DNA from: Flavobacterium hydatis
GTDB lineage: Bacteria > Bacteroidota > Bacteroidia > Flavobacteriales > Flavobacteriaceae
Reading direction: 5' to 3'
Assembly (NCBI RefSeq): GCF_000737695.1
Contig: NZ_JPRM01000007.1
Span: 1 to 64,000 of the forward strand
DNA length: 64,000 bases
This document shows positions 41,992 to 50,821 of the stretch, in pieces (position 1 is the first letter of the stretch; each line of letters begins with the position of its first letter). The translations under genes and the position numbers were made by a program. The notes under the pieces are model-generated. The model made no database searches. It saw nothing but the letters and a program-made list of their open reading frames with translations, and was not told the origin of the DNA.

Positions 41992-42989
41992 TGCAAACTA
42001 CTTTTACACATCATCAATCGGCACATTGCGAAAATGGAGTAGCTTCAAATTTGCTAAAAAACAGTGGTTTAAATTTAAGTGAACCGATGGTTTTTGGTAT
42101 TGGCTCAGGACTTTTTTTCGTATACCTGCCTTTTATAAAAGTAAATTATGCACCCGCAATAAGTTACAGAACCTTACCTGGACAAATTTTCAGAAGAGTT
42201 GCCAATAGGTTACATTTAAAAATAAAAAGACAAAAATTTTCATCCGTTACCAAAGCAAACCAAGCTTTGGATGAAAATCTAAAAAATAATATCCCAACAG
42301 GATTACAAGTTGGTGTTTACAACCTAACATATTTTCCTGATGAATATCGTTTTCATTTTAATGCACATAACTTAGTCGTATACGGAAAAACCGATACCGA
42401 TTACCTTATTAGTGATCCCGTAATGGAAACCGTTACAACGCTTACACATGACGACCTAGACAAAGTCCGTTTTGCCAAAGGTGCTTTTGCTCCAAAAGGA
42501 CAAATGTATTATCCTATTCATATTCCTGAGAACGTAGATTTAAAAAGTGCGATTATCAAAGGAATAAAAAATACTTGTCGTGATATGCTTGCGCCAATGC
42601 CAATTATTGGTGTGAAAGGGATAAAACTAGTTTCGGGAAAAATCCGAAAATGGCCTCTTAAACATGGAACCAAAAAAGCCAATCATTACTTGGCACAAAT
42701 GGTACGTATGCAAGAAGAAATAGGAACTGGTGGCGGAGGATTCCGTTTTATATATGCTGCTTTTTTACAAGAAGCTGCTGTTATTTTAAACAATGAAGAA
42801 TTGAAAGTCCTTTCAAAAGAAATGACACAGATTGGAGATTCATGGAGAGATTTTGCTGTAGAAGCTTCAAGAATCTACAAAAACCGTAGCGCCAAAAATG
42901 ATGCTTACAATACTATTGCCGACCAACTTTTGGACATTGCCAATAGAGAAGAAGTATTTTTCAAGAAATTAAAAAAAGCAATTAGCTAA
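41991..42989 (+). CDS. BtrH N-terminal domain protein (DUF4872-like)
   Basis: 332 residues. The N-terminal part (about 1-150) looks like the BtrH N-terminal domain: FTHHQSAHCENGVASNLL has the candidate catalytic Cys at about residue 13 and a His at about 137 (FNAHNLVVYG). BtrH transfers an acyl group from a carrier protein to an amine in butirosin synthesis. The C-terminal helical part matches the associated DUF4872 region (names from memory). Likely an acyl transfer step from a pigment-pathway ACP; acceptor unknown. Confidence 0.75.
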   Translation: MQTTFTHHQSAHCENGVASNLLKNSGLNLSEPMVFGIGSGLFFVYLPFIKVNYAPAISYRTLPGQIFRRVANRLHLKIKRQKFSSVTKANQALDENLKNNIPTGLQVGVYNLTYFPDEYRFHFNAHNLVVYGKTDTDYLISDPVMETVTTLTHDDLDKVRFAKGAFAPKGQMYYPIHIPENVDLKSAIIKGIKNTCRDMLAPMPIIGVKGIKLVSGKIRKWPLKHGTKKANHYLAQMVRMQEEIGTGGGGFRFIYAAFLQEAAVILNNEELKVLSKEMTQIGDSWRDFAVEASRIYKNRSAKNDAYNTIADQLLDIANREEVFFKKLKKAIS

Positions 42990-42995
42990 TATATT

Positions 42996-43748
42996 TTGCA
43001 ACCCATTATTCAAATAACATCCCTTTCTAAAAAGTACAAAAATGCAGAAATGTATTCTTTGAACGATTTAACGCTTACCATAAACGAGGGTCAGATTTTT
43101 GGTTTATTAGGTCCAAACGGAGCCGGAAAAACGACATTAATTTCGATGCTTTGTGGTTTGGTCAAACCTACATCGGGTTCTTTTACAATTAATGGAATGG
43201 CGTATGCAACTAATGCTACCAAAATAAAAAAGTTTATAGGTGTTGTTCCTCAGGAATATGCCCTATATCCTACCCTAACAGCAAGAGAAAATCTACACTA
43301 TTTTGGGAGTATGTACGGATTAAAAGGTCAGGACTTAAAAGATAAGGTAATCGAAACTTTAGATCTTTTGGGTTTACTAAAATTTGCCGATAAACGCATC
43401 GAAACTTTTTCGGGCGGAATGAAAAGAAGGATTAATTTAATTGCAGGAATATTACACAATCCTAAAATTATCTTTCTGGATGAACCAACGGTTGGTGTCG
43501 ATGTACAATCTAAAAATGCTATTATTGATTATCTAAAATACCTCAACCAAAACAGAACTACTATAATATATACTTCGCATCATTTATCCGAAGCAGAAGA
43601 TTTTTGTAGTGATATTGCAATACTAGACCAAGGCAAAATTTATGCACAAGGCACTCCATCAGGATTAATTTCGAGCACACAAAATGCTCAAAATCTCGAA
43701 GACGTTTTTATTTCATTAACCGGTAAAGAACTGAGAGATGATATATAA
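42996..43748 (+). CDS. ABC transporter ATP-binding protein
   Basis: 250 residues. Walker A GPNGAGKTT (about 36-44), signature FSGGMKRR (about 135-142), Walker B IIFLDEP (about 154-160). A TTG start is used (42996), since no ATG lies before the conserved start. Overlaps the permease gene by 11 bases, so the two form one exporter. Confidence 0.93.
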   Translation: MQPIIQITSLSKKYKNAEMYSLNDLTLTINEGQIFGLLGPNGAGKTTLISMLCGLVKPTSGSFTINGMAYATNATKIKKFIGVVPQEYALYPTLTARENLHYFGSMYGLKGQDLKDKVIETLDLLGLLKFADKRIETFSGGMKRRINLIAGILHNPKIIFLDEPTVGVDVQSKNAIIDYLKYLNQNRTTIIYTSHHLSEAEDFCSDIAILDQGKIYAQGTPSGLISSTQNAQNLEDVFISLTGKELRDDI

Positions 43749-45021
43749 ATTATGGATGTCTGTCGTAAAAGAATTTCTTTTATTAAAAAGAGATTTAGGA
43801 GGATTAATCATTTTATTTGTGATGCCTCTAGTACTTGTTATTACCGTAACCTTAATTCAGGATAGTACTTTTAAAACCGTAAGCGATTCTAAAATAGAAA
43901 TTCTTCTCGTTAATAACGACAATGGTTCTGTAGCTAAAACGGTTTATGATAATTTACAAAAAAGTAACTTATTTACTGTAGTAACACAGATCAACAATAT
44001 TCCTTTAACCGAGGATGTTGCCAAAGAAGCTGTTTATAAAGGAAAGTACCAATTAGCAATTGTTATCCCGCAGAACCTAAGCAAAGATTTACAAGCAAAA
44101 ATAGATCAGAATGTTCAAAAAATAGTAAGTAGTATAGGTTTAACCGATACACTTGCTCTGGCGGAAACTCCTAAAATAATCGACCAAAAGGAAGTTAAAC
44201 TCTACTTTGATCCTGCGGTACAAATGAGTTTCAAGAATGCCGTTATGAACTCTATCGATAAAATGATTTCGCAAATAGAAACTCATTCTATTTACACCGC
44301 TTTTCAAGAACAATTAGGAGAAGGAAGCGCTAGTTTTGAACAAAAAAGTTTTATCACTTTCAAAGAAATAGTTCCTAGAGTAAACAATAAAGAAGTGTTG
44401 CCAAATTCAACTCAGCATAACGTTCCTGCTTGGACACTTTTTGCTATGTTCTTTATCGTTATTCCACTTTCGATTAATATTGTAAAAGAAAAAACACAAG
44501 GCACTTTTGTTCGGTTATTAACAAATCCGGTTTCAAACCGTGTTGTAATGCTGGGCAAAACAATTACGTATTCCGTAATTTGTATGATTCAGTTTTATAT
44601 GATGGTTGCCGTTGCTGTATTTCTGTTTCCAGAAATTGGTTTGCCACCGCTTAATATCGAAGGGCATTTATTCCTAATGAGCATTGTTGCTTTGTTCTCT
44701 GGATTTGCAGCTATAGGTTTCGGGATTTTATTAGGAACCGTTGCCAAGACACAAGAACAATCGGCTCCGTTTGGTGCAACAAGTGTTATTATCCTAGCTG
44801 CAATTGGTGGGGTTTGGGTTCCTGTTTTTGCAATGCCAAAAATCATGCAAATCATTGCCAAATCATCTCCTATGAACTGGGGATTAAATGCATTTTATGA
44901 TGTGTTATTGCGTAACGCATCTTTCTTAGAAATCATTCCAGAGATAAGTTTATTATTTCTGTTTTTTATAATTACCACAACAATTGCCTTAGCATATGAT
45001 AAGAAGAAAAGAGCAGTATAA
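43738..45021 (+). CDS. ABC-2-type permease
   Basis: 427 residues. One N-terminal helix (about 20-42), a large extracytoplasmic domain of about 180 residues, then five C-terminal helices. This is the layout of YhgE/NatB-like ABC-2 exporters. With the upstream ATPase it may move pigment or a lipid precursor across the inner membrane. The thioesterase gene begins 26 bases before its stop. Confidence 0.9.
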   Translation: MIYKLWMSVVKEFLLLKRDLGGLIILFVMPLVLVITVTLIQDSTFKTVSDSKIEILLVNNDNGSVAKTVYDNLQKSNLFTVVTQINNIPLTEDVAKEAVYKGKYQLAIVIPQNLSKDLQAKIDQNVQKIVSSIGLTDTLALAETPKIIDQKEVKLYFDPAVQMSFKNAVMNSIDKMISQIETHSIYTAFQEQLGEGSASFEQKSFITFKEIVPRVNNKEVLPNSTQHNVPAWTLFAMFFIVIPLSINIVKEKTQGTFVRLLTNPVSNRVVMLGKTITYSVICMIQFYMMVAVAVFLFPEIGLPPLNIEGHLFLMSIVALFSGFAAIGFGILLGTVAKTQEQSAPFGATSVIILAAIGGVWVPVFAMPKIMQIIAKSSPMNWGLNAFYDVLLRNASFLEIIPEISLLFLFFIITTTIALAYDKKKRAV

Positions 45022-45445
45022 TGAAGCTATTGCATTAACAGTTACCGAAGAAGTTAGAGTCCGCTTTAACGAAACCGATGCGCTCGGAATCGTTTGGCAT
45101 GGCTATTACATAACCTATTTTGAAGATGGTCGTGAAGCTTTCGGGCGCAAACACGGGATTACATATCTAGATGTTGCCGATAGCGGTTATACAACACCAA
45201 TCGTAAAATCTATTTGCGAACACAAACTATCTTTACGTTATGGCGATGTTATTCGGGTAGAAACGAGTATTGTCGATACACCAGCCGCCAAAATAATTTT
45301 TAGATTCAAGATTTTTAATACCAATAATGAGATTGTCTGTACAGGCGAAACCACTCAGGTATTTTTAAATAAAGAAGGAAATTTAATGCTTACCAATCCT
45401 CCATTTTATGAAGAATGGAAGAGAAAAGTAGGATTGTTGAAATAA
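44996..45445 (+). CDS. Acyl thioesterase (4HBT/YbgC-like)
   Basis: 149 residues, hot-dog fold. The active-site pattern is VRFNETDALGIVWHGYYITYFEDGRE, with the catalytic Asp at about residue 28. Corresponds to ApeK of aryl-polyene clusters (name from memory) and would release or edit an acyl chain. It overlaps the permease gene by 26 bases, out of frame. Confidence 0.9.
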   Translation: MIRRKEQYNEAIALTVTEEVRVRFNETDALGIVWHGYYITYFEDGREAFGRKHGITYLDVADSGYTTPIVKSICEHKLSLRYGDVIRVETSIVDTPAAKIIFRFKIFNTNNEIVCTGETTQVFLNKEGNLMLTNPPFYEEWKRKVGLLK

Positions 45446-45460
45446 CCAATATATTGGATT

Positions 45461-45922
45461 ATGATAAATGATGATGTAAAAAAATATATCAAGCAAAGTG
45501 TTCTCTGCTGGTTAGCCACCTCAGATAAAGATAACATGCCCAATGTTTCCCCAAAAGAAATATTTACTTATCAAGATGATTCAACTTTATTAATTGCACA
45601 TTTAGCATCCCCAAACAGCGCAAACAATATACTGGAAAACCCAAATGTATGCGTGAGTTTTATAGATGTTTTTGTTCAAAAAGGATATAAATTAAAAGGA
45701 ACTGCAAAATTAATAGACAAAGAAAATCCAGATTTTCAAACAAAATTAAAACCTTTGACTGATTTGTTTTCAGACAAATATCCTATAAAAGCCGTAATTG
45801 AGATTACGATTACAAAAATAGAAACAATAAAAGCACCAAGTTACTATCTGTACCCAGAAACAACAGAAGAAAGCCAAATAAACGATGCAATGGCAACATA
45901 TAATGTTAGCCCAAAACAATAA
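45461..45922 (+). CDS. Pyridoxamine 5'-phosphate oxidase-family protein
   Basis: 153 residues with the split-barrel flavin fold: SVLCWLATSDKDNMPNVSPKEIF near the start and VSFIDVFVQKGYKLKGTAKLID in the middle. A flavin- or F420-type redox protein of unknown substrate. Sits between the thioesterase and a ketosynthase, two bases before the latter. Confidence 0.85.
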   Translation: MINDDVKKYIKQSVLCWLATSDKDNMPNVSPKEIFTYQDDSTLLIAHLASPNSANNILENPNVCVSFIDVFVQKGYKLKGTAKLIDKENPDFQTKLKPLTDLFSDKYPIKAVIEITITKIETIKAPSYYLYPETTEESQINDAMATYNVSPKQ

Positions 45923-45924
45923 AA

Positions 45925-47076
45925 ATGACAAAAGCAGTATACATCACGCAAACCAATTGTATCACACCATTAGGATTTAATGTTCCATCAAACATTGAAG
46001 CTATCCTTAATGGAGAATCAGGTATTCAGTTGCATGAAGATGTGTCTTTAATGCCGATTCCTTTTTATGCTTCGATTATAAAGGAGGAGAAACTAGATAC
46101 CGCTTTCGCGAAAGTTAGTTCTAAAACCAACTATTCGAGATTAGAGAAAATGATGATTTTGGCATTAGAACCAATAATCAAAAATTCTAAAATAGATTTA
46201 GATTCAAAGACCGCTTTTATACTTTCGACAACAAAAGGAAATGTTACTGCATTAAAAAATGATTCTCCAGATAGTTTTCAGAATGCACATTTGCATACGT
46301 TAGCGCAGACAATAGCTGATTATTTTGGATTTAAAACCCAACCAATAGTCGTTTCTAATGCTTGTGTATCTGGAATTTTAGCCGTTTCTGTTGCCAAAAG
46401 ATTAATACAAAGTAAGCTTTACGACAATGTTTTTATCGTTGCTGGCGATGAAGTTTCAGAATTTGTTTTGTCAGGTTTCAATGCTTTTCAAGCAATGAGT
46501 AGTTTGCCATGCAAACCTTATTCATTAAACAGAACTGGTGTAAGCCTTGGCGAAGCGGCTGCTGCAGTTTTAGTTTCGGCGGAAGCAAAAAACGCAAAAA
46601 TAAAAGTTGCTGGAGATAGTTCTATAAACGATGCCAATCATATTTCGGGTCCTTCAAGAACAGGCGAAGGCTTATACCGAAGTATTCAAAATGCATTGAA
46701 CGAAGCACAAATAAAACCTGAGAATATCGATTATATTTCGGCACACGGAACCGCAACGTCATTTAATGACGAAATGGAAGCCATTGCTTTCAACCGATTA
46801 GAAATGGGAACTGTTCCAGTAAATAGTCTGAAAGGTTTTTATGGTCATACTTTAGGTGCATCAGGACTGTTAGAAACAGTAATTGCAATTGAATCAGTGC
46901 TTCAAAACAAGCTTTTTGTTTCCTTAGGCTTTGACGAATTGGGTGTAAGTCAATCGATAAATGTTATTCAGAAAAACGAAGATAAAAATATCGAAACGTT
47001 CCTAAAAACAGCTTCTGGTTTTGGAGGTTGTAATACGGCGGTTGTTTTTGAAAAAGTTAAACACCAATTGCACTAA
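45925..47076 (+). CDS. Ketosynthase of the pigment cluster
   Basis: 383 residues. Triad present: Cys in VVSNACVSGILAV (about 149), His in SAHGTATSFNDEM (about 273), His in KGFYGHTLGASG (about 313). Slightly short at the N-terminal part compared with FabF. Followed by two genes that do not look like pigment genes. Confidence 0.9.
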   Translation: MTKAVYITQTNCITPLGFNVPSNIEAILNGESGIQLHEDVSLMPIPFYASIIKEEKLDTAFAKVSSKTNYSRLEKMMILALEPIIKNSKIDLDSKTAFILSTTKGNVTALKNDSPDSFQNAHLHTLAQTIADYFGFKTQPIVVSNACVSGILAVSVAKRLIQSKLYDNVFIVAGDEVSEFVLSGFNAFQAMSSLPCKPYSLNRTGVSLGEAAAAVLVSAEAKNAKIKVAGDSSINDANHISGPSRTGEGLYRSIQNALNEAQIKPENIDYISAHGTATSFNDEMEAIAFNRLEMGTVPVNSLKGFYGHTLGASGLLETVIAIESVLQNKLFVSLGFDELGVSQSINVIQKNEDKNIETFLKTASGFGGCNTAVVFEKVKHQLH

Positions 47077-47124
47077 TTTTCACAAATTAGCCTTTTAAAT
47101 TCATATTTAAGCAATAAAAAAAAG

Positions 47125-47616
47125 ATGGAAAACGAGAAAATTTTTAAAACAAAAACTGGATATTGCCATATTCTACCTGATAAATTAATTTTGACAAGAG
47201 ATGGAATAATTGGTAATGTTTCAGAAGCAGTCGTAGGAAATAGCATCTCAAGAACTTTAATCATCTATTCTGGAATTTCAATTTTCTTATTTTACCAAGC
47301 TTTCACAAGTTTTCAAAATAGAGAAAATGGTTCTGCAATATTTTGTAGTCTACTTGCAATTTTCTTGATTTACGGAATTATAAAAAGTGTTAATAATTCT
47401 GCAACACCAATCATTGAAAGAAATAAAATCAAAGAAGCTAAATTCGTAAACGGGAAAACAGGTTTAACTCGTTCAAGATTTGAAATTATGTTTAAAGATG
47501 AAAATGGAAAATTGAAGAAGCGATTAATTATGCTTCCAGGCTCTTTAAACGACGGGCAAAAAGAAACTGGAAAAGCATTGAAGATGATGGAAGACGAAAA
47601 AATAATCACACAATAA
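47125..47616 (+). CDS. Hypothetical membrane protein, possibly unrelated to the pigment
   Basis: 163 residues. Two transmembrane helices (about 50-68 and 76-95) lie between two small soluble parts. I do not recognise the family; it has the look of small PH-like bacterial membrane proteins. It splits the ketosynthase at 45925 from the ketosynthase-like gene at 48444. Confidence 0.65.
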   Translation: MENEKIFKTKTGYCHILPDKLILTRDGIIGNVSEAVVGNSISRTLIIYSGISIFLFYQAFTSFQNRENGSAIFCSLLAIFLIYGIIKSVNNSATPIIERNKIKEAKFVNGKTGLTRSRFEIMFKDENGKLKKRLIMLPGSLNDGQKETGKALKMMEDEKIITQ

Positions 47617-47647
47617 ATAACTATTTCTCAAATCATAGAAATATTAA

Positions 47648-48337
47648 ATGAAACTACAAAAATTCATATTTATCATTGTCCTTTTTCTTTCACTTTTTGG
47701 ATGTAAAAAAGAGAAAATTGAGAAAGTCGATGAACTACAATTTGAGAAGAATGTTATTAATAATGTTTTTCTTGAAATAGTTGACTCAATATATATGGAT
47801 AGAAGAACTATTCTTCCACCACCAATACCAAGAATTGATTTTAAAACCAATAAAGAAGATACAATTGGTTATCATGCTGAATTGAAAAAATATAATTTTG
47901 AACAAGACAGTATCAAAAACGATAAAACTCGAATTTTAATTGGTGTTTATGATGATGTAAAGAAAATTAGTCCTCAAGAAACTGAAATTCTTCCCAAAGA
48001 AATTAAACTTTCCAAATACTCTTATGACATTTCAAAAGAAACAGACGAATACAAATTTGATTTAAAAACTTTTGAAAATAACAAAAAGTTTAATTTTCAA
48101 AGAACATCAAAATATCCTCATGAAAAAAATTGGAATCTCGATGACAAAAGTAATTTATTGCCTGTTGGAACTATTTCAGTATCGAGAATCCAGTTTAATA
48201 AAACAAAAACATCCGGGATACTATCTGCCAGTGCTTCTTGTGGAGGTGGTAGATGCAGAAGAGGATTTTTAATTATAATTGAAAATAAATCTGGGAAATG
48301 GAAAATTGAGAAAATCATTCATACTTGGGTTTCATAA
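47648..48337 (+). CDS. Putative lipoprotein
   Basis: 229 residues. A lipoprotein signal (FIIVLFLSLFGCKKEK, Cys at about 19) places it in the membrane envelope. The rest has no motif that I recognise. A CGGGRCRRG segment near residue 205 could bind metal. It is an uncoupled neighbour of the gene at 47125 and probably not part of the pathway. Confidence 0.7.
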   Translation: MKLQKFIFIIVLFLSLFGCKKEKIEKVDELQFEKNVINNVFLEIVDSIYMDRRTILPPPIPRIDFKTNKEDTIGYHAELKKYNFEQDSIKNDKTRILIGVYDDVKKISPQETEILPKEIKLSKYSYDISKETDEYKFDLKTFENNKKFNFQRTSKYPHEKNWNLDDKSNLLPVGTISVSRIQFNKTKTSGILSASASCGGGRCRRGFLIIIENKSGKWKIEKIIHTWVS

Positions 48338-48443
48338 AATAAAAGAAATATTGCGACTATACATTTTAAAGTATTCAAATCTTAATGAAATTTAAAAAAC
48401 CAAAAAATTAGTGCTAATTAGTGAAATTAGTGTTTAAAATAAA
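48338..48443. repeat. ATTAGTG filler repeat
   Basis: The word ATTAGTG occurs three times in about 26 bases (near 48408, 48417 and 48426), the degenerate filler usual between flavobacterial genes. No promoter seen. Confidence 0.45.
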
Positions 48444-49082
48444 ATGACTCAAAACAAAACATACATATACGATTTTTGCACAATCCAAAACAACGAAATT
48501 GTTTTGAACGGAGATTCTATTTTTAAAATAGAACCAACTTCATTTGCTGATTTTTCGAAGCAAACTTATCGCAATTTTGAGGTTAATTATCCTAAGTTTT
48601 TCAAAATGGATTCTTTAAGCAAACTTGCTTTTTTAGGAGCCGAATTACTTTTGAAATCAGAAACAGACCCGAACGATAGTGAACTGGCAAAACAAACGGA
48701 GAATAATACTGCTTTGCTTTTAGCAAATAAATCATCTAGTTTAGATACCGATGTAAAGTATCAGGAATCTATATCCGATAAGGAAAACTATTATCCAAGT
48801 CCTGCGGTTTTTGTTTATACCTTGCCAAACATTTGCCTAGGCGAAATTAGCATACGCCATCAACTAAAAAGTGAGAATTCTTTCTTTATATTTGACGCCT
48901 TCAATCCAGAATTTATGACCAGTTATGCCAATACGCTTTTGCATACCAATAAAGCAGAAAAGGTACTTTGTGGATGGGTTGAATTTTTTAATGAAGAATA
49001 TAAAGCTTTTCTTTGCCTGATTGGTAAAGACGAGAATCATAAATACCAAAACGAAACGATAGAAACATTATATAATAAATAA
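48444..49082 (+). CDS. Ketosynthase-like protein without active-site Cys
   Basis: 212 residues. FKMDSLSKLAFLGAELLLK and PSPAVFVYTLPNICLGEISI resemble the N-terminal half of ketosynthases. It is only half the usual size, and at the place of the catalytic Cys and after it I see no ketosynthase triad. Either a ketosynthase-derived accessory protein kept in flexirubin clusters or a decayed enzyme. It lies three bases before an ACP gene, with a good frame, so retained function is likely. Confidence 0.75.
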   Translation: MTQNKTYIYDFCTIQNNEIVLNGDSIFKIEPTSFADFSKQTYRNFEVNYPKFFKMDSLSKLAFLGAELLLKSETDPNDSELAKQTENNTALLLANKSSSLDTDVKYQESISDKENYYPSPAVFVYTLPNICLGEISIRHQLKSENSFFIFDAFNPEFMTSYANTLLHTNKAEKVLCGWVEFFNEEYKAFLCLIGKDENHKYQNETIETLYNK

Positions 49083-49084
49083 TC

Positions 49085-49342
49085 ATGGACGCATTAAAAT
49101 TAGAATTAAAAAATAAAATTATTACTGTTTTAAACCTTGAAGACATTACGCTTGAGGATATTAATGACAATGATCCTTTGTTTGGAGATGGTTTAGGTTT
49201 AGACTCTATCGATGCTCTAGAGTTAATTGTTATTCTAGATAAAGATTACGGAATTAAATTAGTTGACCCGAAAGAAGGAAAAGTAATTTTCCAATCAATT
49301 GAGTCAATGGCTGCATATATTACAGCAAACAGAACTAAATAG
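49085..49342 (+). CDS. Second acyl carrier protein of the pigment cluster
   Basis: 85 residues. Phosphopantetheine site Ser41 in GLGLDSIDALELIV. It begins three bases after the ketosynthase-like gene. It probably carries the starter or the growing chain; its partner enzymes are the ketosynthases at 49619 and 50818. Confidence 0.93.
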   Translation: MDALKLELKNKIITVLNLEDITLEDINDNDPLFGDGLGLDSIDALELIVILDKDYGIKLVDPKEGKVIFQSIESMAAYITANRTK

Positions 49343-49417
49343 ACTTGTTTAGACTTTCTTAGATAAAAGTATTGTCTAAAATTTAAAAAGTCAAATTTAA
49401 AGTTAGTCTGCGCATTT
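49343..49417. repeat. TTAGAC-type filler repeat
   Basis: Words such as TAGACTTGTTTAGACTTTCTTAGA (about 49341-49364, written here only as words) match the repeats near purN (19517-19742), and more fragments (AGACTCTTAG, GTCTAAAA) follow at 49566-49618. No gene. Confidence 0.45.
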
Positions 49418-49520
49418 TTGTCATTTCGACGAAGGAGAAATCTCCGCAAGAAACTAACCCACAGTTTTTTCTTAATTTGTCGAGTTACTCGTGAAGATTT
49501 CTCCTTCGTCGAAATGACAA
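49418..49520. repeat. Palindromic repeat element (REP/MITE-like)
   Basis: Two arms of 26 bases are perfect reverse complements: 49418-49443 and 49495-49520, ending TTGTCATTTCGACG at the outer edge. They enclose a 51-base centre. The sequence GTCATTTCGACGAAGGAG is a word I associate with scattered palindromic elements in flavobacteria. No T-run, so it is not a typical terminator, though it could pair in RNA between two cluster genes. Confidence 0.8.
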
Positions 49521-49618
49521 GTTTGGGATTATTTTGTGTAAAACTAAAACTAGATAAACAACTTTAGACTCTTAGAATTAAGAGATCTAAAAGCCTAAAA
49601 AACAAGTCGTCTAAAAAA

Positions 49619-50821
49619 ATGGTAAAAGGAGTTGCTATAACTGGTATGGGGATAATTTCTTCAATCGGGAATTCGGTTGAGGAAAATTATATTTCATTAA
49701 TAAATAACAAAGTTGCTATTACAACTATCGAAAATATTTCGACAGTTCATGCCGATGTTATTAAAGTTGGTGAAATAAAAAAAACCAATGCTGAGTTAAT
49801 CGCTCAACTACAACTAGACGAAAACAACAACTTTTCGAGAACAGCTTTATTAGGTACAATTGCTGCCAAAGAAGCTGTTGCCAATGCAGGAATCACATCA
49901 ATCAACGAATATAAAACGGGATTAATTTCGGCAACAAGTGTTGGCGGAATGGATATGACCGAGAAATATTACTATGATTATTTTGAAAATCCCGAAGTAA
50001 GAAAATATATTGTTAGTCATAATTGTGGAGATGTAGCTCAAAAAATTGCCGACGAAATTGGATTAAAAGGCATGGTTACAACAATAAGTACTGCTTGTTC
50101 TTCGGCTGCAAATGCAATTATGCTTGGTGCACGATTGATAAAATCCGGAAAACTAGATCGCGTAATTGTTGGCGGAACAGATGCTTTAGCAAAATTTACA
50201 ATCAATGGTTTTAAAACTTTAATGATATTATCTGATGGTTATAATAAACCTTTTGATGATGAACGCAAAGGGCTAAACTTAGGTGAAGCCGCTGCTTTTT
50301 TGGTTTTGGAATCTGATGAAATTGTAGAAAAAGAAAACAAAAAAGTACTCGCTCGTGTTTCGGGTTATGGCAATGCCAATGATGCTTTCCATCAAACTGC
50401 TTCGTCGGAAAATGGTGATGGTGCATACCTTGCCATGAAAAAAGCATTTGATGTTGCAGCTTTAAATCCTACCGAGATAGATTATATAAATGTACACGGA
50501 ACGGCAACTCCTAATAATGATTTATCAGAAGGAAGAGCCATTCTTAGAATATACGACGAAAAACCTGTTCCTGATTTTAGCTCGACTAAACCTTTTACAG
50601 GTCATACACTAGCAGCAGCTGCGGCAATCGAAGCTGTTTATAGCATACTTGCTATTCAGAACAATGTAGTTTTCCCTAGTTTAAATTTCGAAACACCAAT
50701 GCAGGAATTTAACTTGACACCACAAACATCGTTAAAACATAAAAATATCGAACACGTATTATCCAATTCTTTCGGATTTGGTGGTAATTGTTCCACTCTT
50801 ATATTTTCTAAAAACAAATGA
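49619..50821 (+). CDS. Ketosynthase of the pigment cluster
   Basis: 400 residues. Triad complete: Cys in TISTACSSAANAIM (about 160), His in NVHGTATPNND (about 295) and His in KPFTGHTLAAAAA (about 328). Overlaps the next gene by four bases (ATGA). With that Cys-less partner it forms a probable ketosynthase/chain-length-factor pair, as in aryl-polyene and type II polyketide systems. Confidence 0.92.
   Translation: MVKGVAITGMGIISSIGNSVEENYISLINNKVAITTIENISTVHADVIKVGEIKKTNAELIAQLQLDENNNFSRTALLGTIAAKEAVANAGITSINEYKTGLISATSVGGMDMTEKYYYDYFENPEVRKYIVSHNCGDVAQKIADEIGLKGMVTTISTACSSAANAIMLGARLIKSGKLDRVIVGGTDALAKFTINGFKTLMILSDGYNKPFDDERKGLNLGEAAAFLVLESDEIVEKENKKVLARVSGYGNANDAFHQTASSENGDGAYLAMKKAFDVAALNPTEIDYINVHGTATPNNDLSEGRAILRIYDEKPVPDFSSTKPFTGHTLAAAAAIEAVYSILAIQNNVVFPSLNFETPMQEFNLTPQTSLKHKNIEHVLSNSFGFGGNCSTLIFSKNK

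Noticed and set aside
48444..49082. The half-length ketosynthase-like gene as a pseudogene
   Set aside because: The frame is open with clean borders and an ACP gene three bases away, so I treat it as a retained gene; the lost catalytic Cys is noted.
49418..49520. The palindrome as a transcription terminator or insertion sequence
   Set aside because: No T-run follows either arm and no transposase reading frame is present.
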